Shown in pieces: positions 18,064-23,707 of a stretch of 43,401 nt of DNA. Every line of letters starts with the position of its first letter. Within the stretch, counting starts at the first letter, position 1. Source of the stretch: a virus. The position numbers and the translations under genes are program-made. The stretch spans positions 1-43,401 of IMG/VR virus record IMGVR_UViG_3300009370_000056; one strand, 5' to 3'. A model generated the notes under the pieces. That model was not told the origin of the DNA, made no database searches, and worked only from the letters and a program-made list of their open reading frames with translations.

Positions 18064-18914
18064 AATAATCCTTCTATATACTCTTTGTAATCACTATCTG
18101 GCATTTTGGCCACTATGTCTATTAATTCAGCTTTTTTTAAGAATTTTCTTTTAAAAGCAGCTTCTTCGACGCAACCAATTTTAATTCCTTGTCTTTCTTC
18201 TATGACTTTAATGTATTCTGCTGAATCATGCAAAGATTTAGGAGTTCCAGCGTCAAGCCACGCACAACCTCTATTGATTTTTACTAGTTTTACTGATTTT
18301 CTTGCAATATATTGATTAATTACAGAAGTTATTTCAAGTTCCCCCCTTTTAGAAGGAGTTACATATTTTTTAGTAATTTCAGCAACGTCTTTATCAAACA
18401 AGTATAGTCCCGGAACCGCATAGTTACTTGTTGGTTTTTCTGGTTTCTCTATTACGCTACCGAGTTTTCCATCTTCAAAATTTACTACACCATATCTTGT
18501 GGGGTCTTTTACTTCGTACCCAAATATAGTACCCCCGGATCTGAAGCCTCGAAAGGCCCGACTAAACACACGGCTTCCATAGAAAATATTATCACCAAGT
18601 ATTAGCGCGACTTTACTTCCTTTAATAAAGGTTTTAGCAATTAAAAAAGCCTGCGCGATTCCTGCGGGAGTTTTTTGAGTTTTATAACATATTTTAATAC
18701 CAAATTTACTTCCATTGCCTAATAGCTTTCTATAGTGATTAATTTGATCAGGGGAAGAGATTAAACATATATCTTTTATGCCGCTTTCAATTAATGTACA
18801 TAATGGATAATATATCATTGGTTTATCATATATTGGTAATAAACCTTTATTTTGTATTTGGGTGGTCGGATACAGCCTTGTTCCACTACCCCCCGCTAAT
18901 ATAATTCCCTTCAC
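18060..18914 (-). CDS. rmlA: Glucose-1-phosphate thymidylyltransferase
   Basis: Makes dTDP-glucose from dTTP and glucose-1-phosphate, the entry step of the operon. GGSGTRLYP (8-16), KGLLPIYDKPMIYYP (23-37), LILGDNIFYG, and GCAWLDAGTPKSLHDS are all in place. The start codon is GTG at 18912-18914. It is the first gene of a run of overlapping sugar genes. Length (284) is normal for the short RmlA class. Confidence 0.95.
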   Translation of the reverse strand: MKGIILAGGSGTRLYPTTQIQNKGLLPIYDKPMIYYPLCTLIESGIKDICLISSPDQINHYRKLLGNGSKFGIKICYKTQKTPAGIAQAFLIAKTFIKGSKVALILGDNIFYGSRVFSRAFRGFRSGGTIFGYEVKDPTRYGVVNFEDGKLGSVIEKPEKPTSNYAVPGLYLFDKDVAEITKKYVTPSKRGELEITSVINQYIARKSVKLVKINRGCAWLDAGTPKSLHDSAEYIKVIEERQGIKIGCVEEAAFKRKFLKKAELIDIVAKMPDSDYKEYIEGLL

Positions 18915-18923
18915 AATGTTTTT

Positions 18924-18951
18924 ATAATAGCAAATAAAAGCGCAAAATCAA
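18924..18951 (-). promoter_or_regulatory. Candidate promoter of the sugar operon
   Basis: TTGATT at 18946-18951 and TATTAT at 18924-18929 are 16 bp apart. The GTG start of rmlA lies 9 bp past the -10, giving a leader of about three bases. The match is weaker than the accessory-region promoters. Confidence 0.45.
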
Positions 18952-19077
18952 TTAAATACCGCGCGCGAATAATTTTAAATAATTATTAATATATATTCAC
19001 TAGGGGGTTTTTTTGTCGGGCAGATAAATTTTAAGCCCCCACCCGCCACTATGTTAATAAGTTGTTAATATGTTTTT

Positions 19078-19137
19078 TTTAAAAGGGGGGGCATGCTATA
19101 GTATTAGCAGACTTTCATACTAGTCCCCCTCCTTCCC
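19078..19137 (-). terminator. Intrinsic terminator after the 72-residue gene
   Basis: The end of the coding sequence and its stop form one arm: GGGGGACTAGTAT pairs with ATACTATAGCATGCCCCC (small bulges) and TTTT follows. The hairpin overlaps the last codons. Confidence 0.6.
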
Positions 19138-19333
19138 GCATCATCTTGGCAATTTGTTGCATGGTCTCCTGTGGGTCGGGAGACTCGCGCAGCAAAGTCA
19201 CAACGATAAGCATGGCCGGATACTCATTGCGCTCACACTTACGCCAGCCGTCTTCTTTTGTCCAGATGGCAGACTCTTGCGTGCGACTGTTTTGAAACAC
19301 GGCAAAGTCTGGGACTGGTGGTTGTTCGTTCAT
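19115..19333 (-). CDS. Hypothetical 72-residue protein
   Basis: Starts at the ATG at 19331-19333, which overlaps the upstream stop as ATGA, so translation is probably coupled. Helical C-terminal half (PDPQETMQQIAKMMREGGG). No recognised family; last gene of a three-gene unit that begins at the leaderless promoter at 19823-19851. Confidence 0.7.
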   Translation of the reverse strand: MNEQPPVPDFAVFQNSRTQESAIWTKEDGWRKCERNEYPAMLIVVTLLRESPDPQETMQQIAKMMREGGGLV

Positions 19334-19614
19334 TTTTCGATTGGACGAGCAGCCGAGCCAAGAATCCCACGAGAATTCAATAAAGAGCCGGCAAGGTTGC
19401 TGGCAATGTTCGCTTGACCAAGAGCCTTGGCTTGTGGGGTTGGGTTGTTGGCTGCCCAATCATTCCAAAGTGGGCTAGACTCATCGGGGCGAGGCGCACC
19501 GAAATCGGTGGGCTTGGCGATGGGCTTGATGGCCCCGTTAATGTTTCCCCAAACAGGGTCAAGTTCCCATCCTTCAGGGATGACGTTTCCGAAGTTGTCA
19601 GTGTTTTTGTTCAT
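19330..19614 (-). CDS. Hypothetical 94-residue protein
   Basis: The start is taken as the ATG at 19612-19614, preceded by a weak AAGAAA. The N-terminus reads MNKNTDNFGNVIPEGWELDP and the body is Pro/Asn-rich with a small Ala/Gly-rich helix near the end. This composition resembles small structural or scaffold-like phage proteins, but no family is recognised. Confidence 0.7.
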   Translation of the reverse strand: MNKNTDNFGNVIPEGWELDPVWGNINGAIKPIAKPTDFGAPRPDESSPLWNDWAANNPTPQAKALGQANIASNLAGSLLNSRGILGSAARPIEK

Positions 19615-19642
19615 AGTTTTTCTTTTTATAAAATTGGACTCT

Positions 19643-19816
19643 CTAGCAATGCCATTGACCATTGAGAAAAGCTGGGCCTTGCGGAAGCTCAAAAGCCTCG
19701 CTGCTGTTGCTGGCTTGCGTGGAACCAGTTTGCTTGAGTTGCTCAAGTTCTTGCGCGGTGAGTGTCACAGAGACAATCTCTGCAACCATCGGCTCTTGGG
19801 TAATGTTCTCGTTCAT
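19643..19816 (-). CDS. Hypothetical 57-residue protein, leaderless start
   Basis: The start is fixed by the promoter: the ATG at 19814-19816 lies 6 bp after the TATATT -10, so the mRNA should begin at the start codon. Frames that extend further upstream only read through the promoter. The protein has a Thr/Ser-rich, Gln-containing middle and no known motif. Confidence 0.7.
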   Translation of the reverse strand: MNENITQEPMVAEIVSVTLTAQELEQLKQTGSTQASNSSEAFELPQGPAFLNGQWHC

Positions 19817-19822
19817 TGGTAT

Positions 19823-19851
19823 AATATACTCTATAAAATGGTGTTTGTCAA
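19823..19851 (-). promoter_or_regulatory. Cassette promoter for the gene ending at 19816
   Basis: TTGACA 19846-19851, 17-bp spacer, TATATT 19823-19828, then 6 bp to ATG. DnaA-box-like TTATTCACA lies at 19857-19865. Confidence 0.85.
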
Positions 19852-19869
19852 GGGGTTGTGAATAACTTT

Positions 19870-19974
19870 CTAGTGACCCACGCACCATGCTGTTACAACA
19901 GAGGTTATCCAGAAAAGGACGGTGATAGTTGCTGCGAGGTCAGTTTTGTTGATGTTTCGTAGGTTGTTTTTCAT
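19870..19974 (-). CDS. Single-span membrane microprotein, 34 residues
   Basis: A 34-residue frame starting at the ATG 7 bp past a TATATT -10. A charged N-terminus (KNNLRNINKTD) is followed by one hydrophobic span (LAATITVLFWITSVVTAW) and a short tail. The stop sits next to the DnaA-like box of the next promoter. Function unknown; holin, antiholin or host-membrane effector are all possible. Confidence 0.65.
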   Translation of the reverse strand: MKNNLRNINKTDLAATITVLFWITSVVTAWCVGH

Positions 19975-19981
19975 TAGATAT

Positions 19982-20010
19982 AATATACCACACAAAGAGG
20001 TGCTTGTCAA
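19982..20010 (-). promoter_or_regulatory. Cassette promoter for the 34-residue membrane microprotein
   Basis: TTGACA 20005-20010, 17-bp spacer with TGTGG just before the -10, TATATT 19982-19987, then 7 bp to ATG. TTATTCACA box at 20015-20023, four bases from the -35. Confidence 0.85.
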
Positions 20011-20032
20011 GGGTTGTGAATAACTTTTTCAG

Positions 20033-20077
20033 AGTAAGTTGGCATCCGGCGTGCGGCAGCTCCCATGCCAAGTTACT
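20033..20077 (-). repeat. Cassette palindrome copy 1
   Basis: Arms AGTAAGTTGGCAT and ATGCCAAGTTACT with one central mismatch, 19-bp GC-rich middle. It lies just upstream of the DnaA-like box and promoter. Confidence 0.8.
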
Positions 20078-20135
20078 AGCTTGGGGCTGATATGTTAATG
20101 GGTTGTTTACATAATGCTTGTGTCCTTGCTTGTTA

Positions 20136-20408
20136 CTATGATTCGTCTTCCCAGTGATAGCCTTGCGGTGGCATAACCTCGTCAAGGGCTGCACCCTTGG
20201 CTGTACTGATGATGTAGGGCTTCAGCTCCTCCATTGAAACGCTGCCCCACTCATTCTCAACACCCATCACATAGCCAAAGGCTACGCCGTTCTCGTCTGG
20301 CTCTTCTAGGTAGTACTCCCAGAAGTTGCGTAGGATGACGTGCAGGGCTACTGCAAAGGGTTCGCTTGTGTCTTCGTTGTTACTGTTAATGATGTTTCTT
20401 GTTTTCAT
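20136..20408 (-). CDS. Hypothetical 90-residue acidic protein
   Basis: The ATG overlaps the upstream stop as ATGA. The protein has an alpha/beta pattern with a VALHVILRNFWEYYLEE helix and an FGYVMGVENEW strand; acidic overall. No family recognised. Second gene of a two-gene unit. Confidence 0.75.
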   Translation of the reverse strand: MKTRNIINSNNEDTSEPFAVALHVILRNFWEYYLEEPDENGVAFGYVMGVENEWGSVSMEELKPYIISTAKGAALDEVMPPQGYHWEDES

Positions 20409-20731
20409 AGTGCTTTGATAGGTAAACGGTGGCCTTTTGTAAATTCGTCAATACTCATGCTCCACACTGTCTCGTCGTGTTGACCATGCTCGCCCCAACG
20501 ATGCACGATCTCTGCTTCACCAACAACACCACCAACAGAGGCGGCATCGGTAAGCATCTGGTGCGCTTCTTGCAATAGCGCGTTAAGGGTTGTGCGGTTC
20601 TTTGTCTGCGGCTCGCCTACCATGTCACCCAAGAACCAAAGCTCATAGGTGTGAGTGGATAGGCCGAGGTGCTGACGTACTGCTTCGGCTACTTGAGGGG
20701 ATGGGCTTGTTACTCCGATTTCGATCTTCAT
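20405..20731 (-). CDS. Hypothetical 108-residue protein, leaderless start
   Basis: The start is set at the ATG at 20729-20731, exactly 6 bp after TATATT (20738-20743); the frame upstream is promoter and hairpin. The protein begins MKIEIGVTSPSPQVAEAVRQ, which looks like a small alpha/beta domain. No known family. Confidence 0.7.
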   Translation of the reverse strand: MKIEIGVTSPSPQVAEAVRQHLGLSTHTYELWFLGDMVGEPQTKNRTTLNALLQEAHQMLTDAASVGGVVGEAEIVHRWGEHGQHDETVWSMSIDEFTKGHRLPIKAL

Positions 20732-20737
20732 AATAGT

Positions 20738-20743
20738 AATATA
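20738..20743 (-). promoter_or_regulatory. Cassette-like -10 element without a -35
   Basis: TATATT with the TGTGT extension and 6 bp to ATG, but the -35 place holds part of the hairpin at 20751-20775. Either weak or dependent on a factor. Confidence 0.5.
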
Positions 20744-20750
20744 ACACACA

Positions 20751-20775
20751 GGGTGGGACATCCGTAGTCCCACCC
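20751..20775 (-). terminator. 3' hairpin with conserved loop, copy 1
   Basis: Perfect 9-bp stem GGGTGGGAC / GTCCCACCC just after the gene ending at 20787. The inner loop sequence ACATCCGTAG (plus strand) recurs at 21071-21093. No U-run follows. Confidence 0.55.
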
Positions 20776-20786
20776 CTTAAATTCTT

Positions 20787-21023
20787 TCATATCTCCATAA
20801 GTCCTGCGTCATACGCCTGAACCTCTGCATCACTCCACAGAGGGTGAAAGTCGGTGCGTCCGTCCTCGGTGTAAGCAAAAATCTCCGCTTTGAAGATAAT
20901 TGCTCCCTTTTCATAAGCGTCCAAAACTATCACTTGAGCTATCTCGATCAGCGTGTCGATATCGTCATGCCAAGCTAGTTCGGTGTCGCCTTGCATCAGT
21001 TTGTATGTGTGTTTGTATTCCAT
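20787..21023 (-). CDS. Hypothetical 78-residue protein
   Basis: GAAGGA is placed 8 bases before the ATG, a normal ribosome site. The protein is mixed alpha/beta, with a long hydrophobic helix (TLIEIAQVIVLDAYEKGAI) and an acidic C-terminus. Followed by a conserved-loop hairpin. No family recognised. Confidence 0.75.
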   Translation of the reverse strand: MEYKHTYKLMQGDTELAWHDDIDTLIEIAQVIVLDAYEKGAIIFKAEIFAYTEDGRTDFHPLWSDAEVQAYDAGLMEI

Positions 21024-21070
21024 TGTTTGTTTCCTTCTTTGTTTATGTCTGCGTACATTATCTCATAGAG

Positions 21071-21093
21071 GGTAGGACATCCGTAGACCTACC
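21071..21093 (-). terminator. 3' hairpin with conserved loop, copy 2
   Basis: Stem GGTAGG / CCTACC around ACATCCGTAGA. The stem differs from copy 1 by a paired change, while the loop is kept. It lies directly after the 25-residue membrane gene. Confidence 0.55.
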
Positions 21094-21095
21094 TG

Positions 21096-21173
21096 TTAAA
21101 TAGTTGCTAATCTAATGATAAGGCCCGCGCTAATGGCTACGATAAAGGCGAGGTCTATAATGTTGTCTTTCAT
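21096..21173 (-). CDS. Single-span membrane microprotein, 25 residues
   Basis: The ATG lies 6 bp after TATATT. After KDNIID comes one hydrophobic run (LAFIVAISAGLIIRLATI) to the stop. Too short for routine gene finding, but the strong promoter and the 3' hairpin frame it well. Function unknown. Confidence 0.6.
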   Translation of the reverse strand: MKDNIIDLAFIVAISAGLIIRLATI

Positions 21174-21179
21174 TGGTAC

Positions 21180-21208
21180 AATATACCACCGAATGCCCCT
21201 CCTGTCAA
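21180..21208 (-). promoter_or_regulatory. Cassette promoter for the 25-residue membrane gene
   Basis: TTGACA 21203-21208, 17-bp spacer, TGG-TATATT with the -10 at 21180-21185, 6 bp to ATG. TTATTCACA at 21225-21233 is 16 bp from the -35, wider than in the other copies. Confidence 0.85.
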
Positions 21209-21244
21209 GGGGGTGAGGTACGATTGTGAATAACTTTCTTCAGG

Positions 21245-21287
21245 GTAAGTTGGCATACGGGCTGCGGCCCGCCCGCTCACAACTTAC
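21245..21287 (-). repeat. Cassette palindrome copy 2
   Basis: Arms GTAAGTTG / CAACTTAC with an inner CGGGC / GCCCG stem. Confidence 0.8.
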
Positions 21288-21310
21288 TAGCAAAAGTTAC
21301 TAACAAGTTA

Positions 21311-21391
21311 CTAACGGAGGTGGCTTGTGATGCTCAGGTAGAATGACCCGAACATTAATACACAAACGCTTACTATCAATATCACTTCCAT
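21311..21391 (-). CDS. Single-span membrane microprotein, 26 residues
   Basis: The ATG directly follows the stop of the upstream gene (TAAATG). Hydrophobic from residue 2 to about 20 (EVILIVSVCVLMFGSFYLS), then a short SHLR tail. Last gene of a six-gene unit started at 22428. Confidence 0.6.
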   Translation of the reverse strand: MEVILIVSVCVLMFGSFYLSITSHLR

Positions 21392-21670
21392 TTATAATAC
21401 GGTCAGGTCATAGGGCAAGGCAGTAACGCACCCCTTGGGTATGTCAACCTCTAGCACCGTGGGATGCTCCTCGTGAATAACCTTTTCTTGCGTGTCATAT
21501 CCATTCTCTACTATCTGCATCACTTTGTCTTTGTATAGGCCAAGGCGAGTAGTTTCAAGCAAGTCAAAGGCTTTCTCTTTTGCTTCTTCGTATGTCTGGC
21601 CGCTATCGCCGTAGCTATACGCTGCGCGTCTTTCGTAGTCTGCTCTTAATTCAATCCAATTTTTGTCCAT
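21392..21670 (-). CDS. Hypothetical 92-residue protein
   Basis: Starts after GAAAGAAAG. Helical N-terminal half with charged heptads (RADYERRAAYSYGDSGQTYEEA), then a beta-rich C-terminal part. No motif recognised. Fifth gene of the unit 22428-21311. Confidence 0.75.
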   Translation of the reverse strand: MDKNWIELRADYERRAAYSYGDSGQTYEEAKEKAFDLLETTRLGLYKDKVMQIVENGYDTQEKVIHEEHPTVLEVDIPKGCVTALPYDLTVL

Positions 21671-21683
21671 TGTCTTTCTTTCG

Positions 21684-21947
21684 TTATAGTTTTTTAATGA
21701 CGTTTATCCAATCTTGTACATCACTTTCATTCTGCCAACCTTTGACGGTATCACCCCAATCAGCAGGGTCAACCATATGATTGTTAAAGAATACACCAAT
21801 CTCATACAAACCTTTTTCGCTACCGTATGAAAACTTGTGCTTCACCACGGAAACATCATAACCATTCGGCAATTCCACATATGCCTGAATTGCATTTTCT
21901 CCGTGCGTTTCAGATATGTCGCTGAATTTTAATTCGTCAAACTTCAT
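21684..21947 (-). CDS. Hypothetical 87-residue protein
   Basis: The ATG overlaps the upstream microprotein stop. The protein looks like a small beta-sheet fold with a C-terminal WQNESDVQDWINVI helix. Translational coupling to the membrane microprotein upstream is likely. No family recognised. Confidence 0.75.
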   Translation of the reverse strand: MKFDELKFSDISETHGENAIQAYVELPNGYDVSVVKHKFSYGSEKGLYEIGVFFNNHMVDPADWGDTVKGWQNESDVQDWINVIKKL

Positions 21948-22042
21948 AGTGTTTCAATATAAATTCCTGTTACTAATATAATAATAAACGATACAATGCC
22001 AACAATAAGGAAAAAGTGAATATCTCTATAATCGTCATTCAT
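21944..22042 (-). CDS. Single-span membrane microprotein, 32 residues
   Basis: The ATG follows the stop of the 53-residue gene within TTAAGATTATGA, a junction repeated one gene upstream. After NDDYRDIH comes a strong span (FFLIVGIVSFIIILVTGIYI). Its stop overlaps the next ATG. Function unknown. Confidence 0.6.
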   Translation of the reverse strand: MNDDYRDIHFFLIVGIVSFIIILVTGIYIETL

Positions 22043-22046
22043 AATC

Positions 22047-22208
22047 TTAAAACTCCAATTCTTTAGGTTTAACGCCTGTCCTCTGCCATATGGACACCCA
22101 GCTTAATTGGTTGTTTGCCCATAATGCAATCTCGGTTACTTCCTCTTTGGACTTGGCCTTTAGGGCGCGCTCCATTCCTTCTAGTGTTATCTTTTCTTCT
22201 ATACTCAT
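22047..22208 (-). CDS. Hypothetical 53-residue helical protein
   Basis: Starts at the ATG at 22206-22208 just after the upstream stop (TTAAGATTATGA junction). The protein is charged and helical with a Trp-rich middle (WANNQLSWVSIWQ). Function unknown. Confidence 0.65.
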   Translation of the reverse strand: MSIEEKITLEGMERALKAKSKEEVTEIALWANNQLSWVSIWQRTGVKPKELEF

Positions 22209-22212
22209 AATC

Positions 22213-22428
22213 TTAACCCTCGTAAAGTTCGGTGGTAAATTCTTGCTCATCGTAAGAGTAAACCTCTTGCCCATCTTCGAGAGTGAACGTCTCAAGCGTA
22301 TGACCAAAATCATCAAAATGATGAATGTTTGTGATGCGGAGAATCTCTCCGTCAATGTTTAACCAACCATCTTCCGCAAGGTCGATTGGTGGAATGAATG
22401 TTATGTTTTCTTTCTTTGTTGTTGTCAT
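22213..22428 (-). CDS. Hypothetical 71-residue protein, leaderless start
   Basis: First gene of a six-gene unit. The ATG lies 5 bp after TATATT, so the transcript should start at or next to it. The protein is a small acidic beta-rich domain (GEILRITNIHHFDDFGHTLETFTLEDG), like a short OB- or SH3-type barrel, but no family is named. Confidence 0.75.
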   Translation of the reverse strand: MTTTKKENITFIPPIDLAEDGWLNIDGEILRITNIHHFDDFGHTLETFTLEDGQEVYSYDEQEFTTELYEG

Positions 22429-22433
22429 ATCTA

Positions 22434-22462
22434 AATATAGCATAAGAATGTTGCTTTGTCAA
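22434..22462 (-). promoter_or_regulatory. Cassette promoter of the six-gene unit
   Basis: TTGACA 22457-22462, 17 bp, TATATT 22434-22439, 5 bp to ATG. TTATTCACA at 22467-22475, four bases away. Confidence 0.85.
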
Positions 22463-22698
22463 GGCTTGTGAATAACTTTCTTAAATCCGTTTTCGCAGTA
22501 GTCCGTAAGCCCTTGCTTGTTAATGAAATGCTCTGCCAATTCGTCAAAGTCATCCTCACCTGTCCCCATGTCGTTAGCGTGCTGCAACGCCCGAAACAAG
22601 CTGCAAGCCTCATAATGGTCATCGCAAGCCTTGGCGGCTGCGAGGTTCTGCTTGCGTGTGGTGGGAACTACGTTTTGGACTTTACCGTTCTTAATCAT
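22459..22698 (-). CDS. Hypothetical 79-residue protein, leaderless start
   Basis: The ATG lies 6 bp past TATATT. The 3' end runs into the -35 region of the next promoter. The sequence is helical and charged (AAAKACDDHYEACSLFRALQ, then DFDELAEHFINKQ). Two Cys residues are present but no metal motif. Function unknown. Confidence 0.75.
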   Translation of the reverse strand: MIKNGKVQNVVPTTRKQNLAAAKACDDHYEACSLFRALQHANDMGTGEDDFDELAEHFINKQGLTDYCENGFKKVIHKP

Positions 22699-22704
22699 TG
22701 GTAC

Positions 22705-22733
22705 AATATAACACACAAACACCCTCTTGTCAA
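22705..22733 (-). promoter_or_regulatory. Cassette promoter for the gene starting at 22698
   Basis: TTGACA 22728-22733, 17 bp, TATATT 22705-22710, 6 bp to ATG. A perfect DnaA box TTATCCACA lies at 22752-22760 in the reverse orientation to the other copies. Confidence 0.85.
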
Positions 22734-22780
22734 TGGCTTTCTTGAAAAAAGTTATCCACAGGCTGTGAGTAAGTTCTTAT

Positions 22781-22825
22781 AGTAAGTTGGCATGCGGCGT
22801 GCTGGCCGCTCGCTCACAAGTTACT
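22781..22825 (-). repeat. Cassette palindrome copy 3
   Basis: AGTAAGTTG / CAAGTTACT with one mismatch, GC-rich middle. Confidence 0.75.
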
Positions 22826-22924
22826 AAATAAAGGTAATGGGCCCTAAACGGCATCTGCCCACTCGCCGTCGGTGACCGCTGACAATCTTCGGGTTAAGCC
22901 CGTACCGTGCCAGTTATCCGCACC

Positions 22925-23038
22925 TTAAAGAGCCCGAGCGATTTCCCGCTCGGGAGGCCTTGATGCCGGGGTTTTTCGCCCGGGAAGTACCCGCTCTTAG
23001 TCCGTGAGCCGAGGGGAAGTCGGAATACCCTCACGAAC
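22925..23038 (-). ncRNA. Structured small RNA A
   Basis: A cassette promoter predicts +1 at 23038, and the RNA begins exactly with a 9-bp stem (GUUCGUGAG / CUCACGGAC). A shared 71-nt domain (22928-22998) follows: a closing stem AAGAGC / GCUCUU, a CCGGG / CCCGG hairpin and an 8-bp CCCGAGCG / CGCUCGGG hairpin, ending in UUU. No start codon or open frame follows the promoter. Length about 114 nt. Function unknown. Confidence 0.75.
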
Positions 23039-23044
23039 TACTAT

Positions 23045-23073
23045 AATATACCACAGGAGGGGGGTCTTGTCAA
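23045..23073 (-). promoter_or_regulatory. Cassette promoter of small RNA A
   Basis: TTGACA 23068-23073, 17 bp, TATATT 23045-23050, then ATAGTA and +1 G at 23038. There is no ATG at +1, unlike the protein-coding copies. Confidence 0.8.
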
Positions 23074-23108
23074 GGGGGTAGAGTGCATTTTTTTCATTTT
23101 TTTTTCGC

Positions 23109-23153
23109 AGTAAGTTGGCATCTGGCGTGCGGCCGCGCCGCCCACAACTTACT
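23109..23153 (-). repeat. Cassette palindrome copy 4
   Basis: Perfect 9-bp arms AGTAAGTTG / CAACTTACT with GCGGCCGC in the middle. Confidence 0.85.
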
Positions 23154-23156
23154 AGC

Positions 23157-23381
23157 AAAAAAGAGCCCGAGCGATTTCCCGCTCGGGGGGCCTTGGTGGC
23201 GGGGTTTCTCACCCGCGAAGTACCACACTCTTAAAATCGGTTGCCCATCCCCGCTTGAACTAGGGGCACGGCGTTGGCACTCCAGTAATTAGGCCTAGCC
23301 AACTGTTACGGCGTCGCTGGGTGGGGTCAGCTCCCGCTTAACGACCCCTAGCAAAGGGCCATCTCTAATCCTCGCGTTCAT
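23157..23381 (-). ncRNA. Structured RNA B with the same 3' domain as RNA A
   Basis: Starts at +1 23381 from a cassette promoter and ends at an 8-bp hairpin with UUUUUU. Inside are GUUGGC / GCCAAC and a 7-bp long-range CUAGGGG / CCCCUAG that competes with GGGGUC / GACCCC. The last 72 nt (23161-23232) repeat the RNA A domain, with the second hairpin changed from CCGGG/CCCGG to GCGGG/CCCGC, a compensatory change. It may be a pure RNA or the mRNA of the 28-codon frame at its 5' end. Confidence 0.65.
23295..23381 (-). CDS. Possible 28-residue leaderless peptide
   Basis: The RNA B transcript begins with ATG and stays open for 28 codons. The peptide is basic with no hydrophobic span. The region is also heavily structured, so the frame may be chance. 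Confidence 0.35.
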   Translation of the reverse strand: MNARIRDGPLLGVVKRELTPPSDAVTVG

Positions 23382-23387
23382 TGTTAT

Positions 23388-23416
23388 AATATACCACATA
23401 AAGGCCTATCCGTCAA
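23388..23416 (-). promoter_or_regulatory. Cassette promoter of RNA B
   Basis: TTGACG 23411-23416, 17 bp, TATATT 23388-23393, 6 bp to ATG at +1. TTATTCACA at 23425-23433 is in the reverse orientation. Confidence 0.8.
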
Positions 23417-23435
23417 GGGGAAAGTTATTCACAGG

Positions 23436-23579
23436 TTACTGACACCCGCAGCAAGGGGCATCCTCACACTCGCACTGACGGGGGTCATCACACACAGGCT
23501 CGGCATCACGGTCATCAAACCACGCGCGCAGGGATGCGTGGTCGTCGTCAGTCATCTGGCTATATGGATCGCTCATCAT
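23436..23579 (-). CDS. Cys-rich 47-residue protein, leaderless start
   Basis: The ATG at 23577-23579 lies 6 bp after TATATT. The N-terminal half is acidic. The C-terminus packs six Cys as C-x5-C-x-C-x4-C-C-x-C, a likely zinc or other metal site. No signal peptide. Function unknown; too short for routine gene finding. Confidence 0.65.
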   Translation of the reverse strand: MMSDPYSQMTDDDHASLRAWFDDRDAEPVCDDPRQCECEDAPCCGCQ

Positions 23580-23585
23580 TAGAAT

Positions 23586-23614
23586 AATATACTACAAAAG
23601 AATGTCATTGTCAA
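23586..23614 (-). promoter_or_regulatory. Cassette promoter for the Cys-rich protein
   Basis: TTGACA 23609-23614, 17 bp, TATATT 23586-23591, 6 bp to ATG. TTATTAACA at 23619-23627, four bases away. Confidence 0.85.
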
Positions 23615-23638
23615 GTGTTGTTAATAACTTTCTTTCCT

Positions 23639-23683
23639 AGTAAGTTTTGATCCGCGCGGCCGCACGCCCCATGCCAAGTTACT
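23639..23683 (-). repeat. Cassette palindrome copy 5
   Basis: AGTAAGTTTTGAT / ATGCCAAGTTACT with mismatches, GCGGCCGC in the middle. Confidence 0.75.
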
Positions 23684-23707
23684 ATTAGCTCTCAAATTAT
23701 CTAATGT

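Noticed and set aside
19427-19861. 144-residue plus-strand frame
   Set aside because: Runs opposite three minus-strand genes with a clear promoter and coupled starts; no plus-strand promoter.
22752-22760. Bacterial oriC or plasmid origin based on the perfect DnaA box
   Set aside because: One perfect box tied to a promoter is not an origin; the boxes are spread over 11 kb, each next to a promoter.
23295-23381. Confident 28-residue gene
   Set aside because: The frame lies in a strongly structured RNA and the peptide has no recognisable feature; listed only at low confidence.
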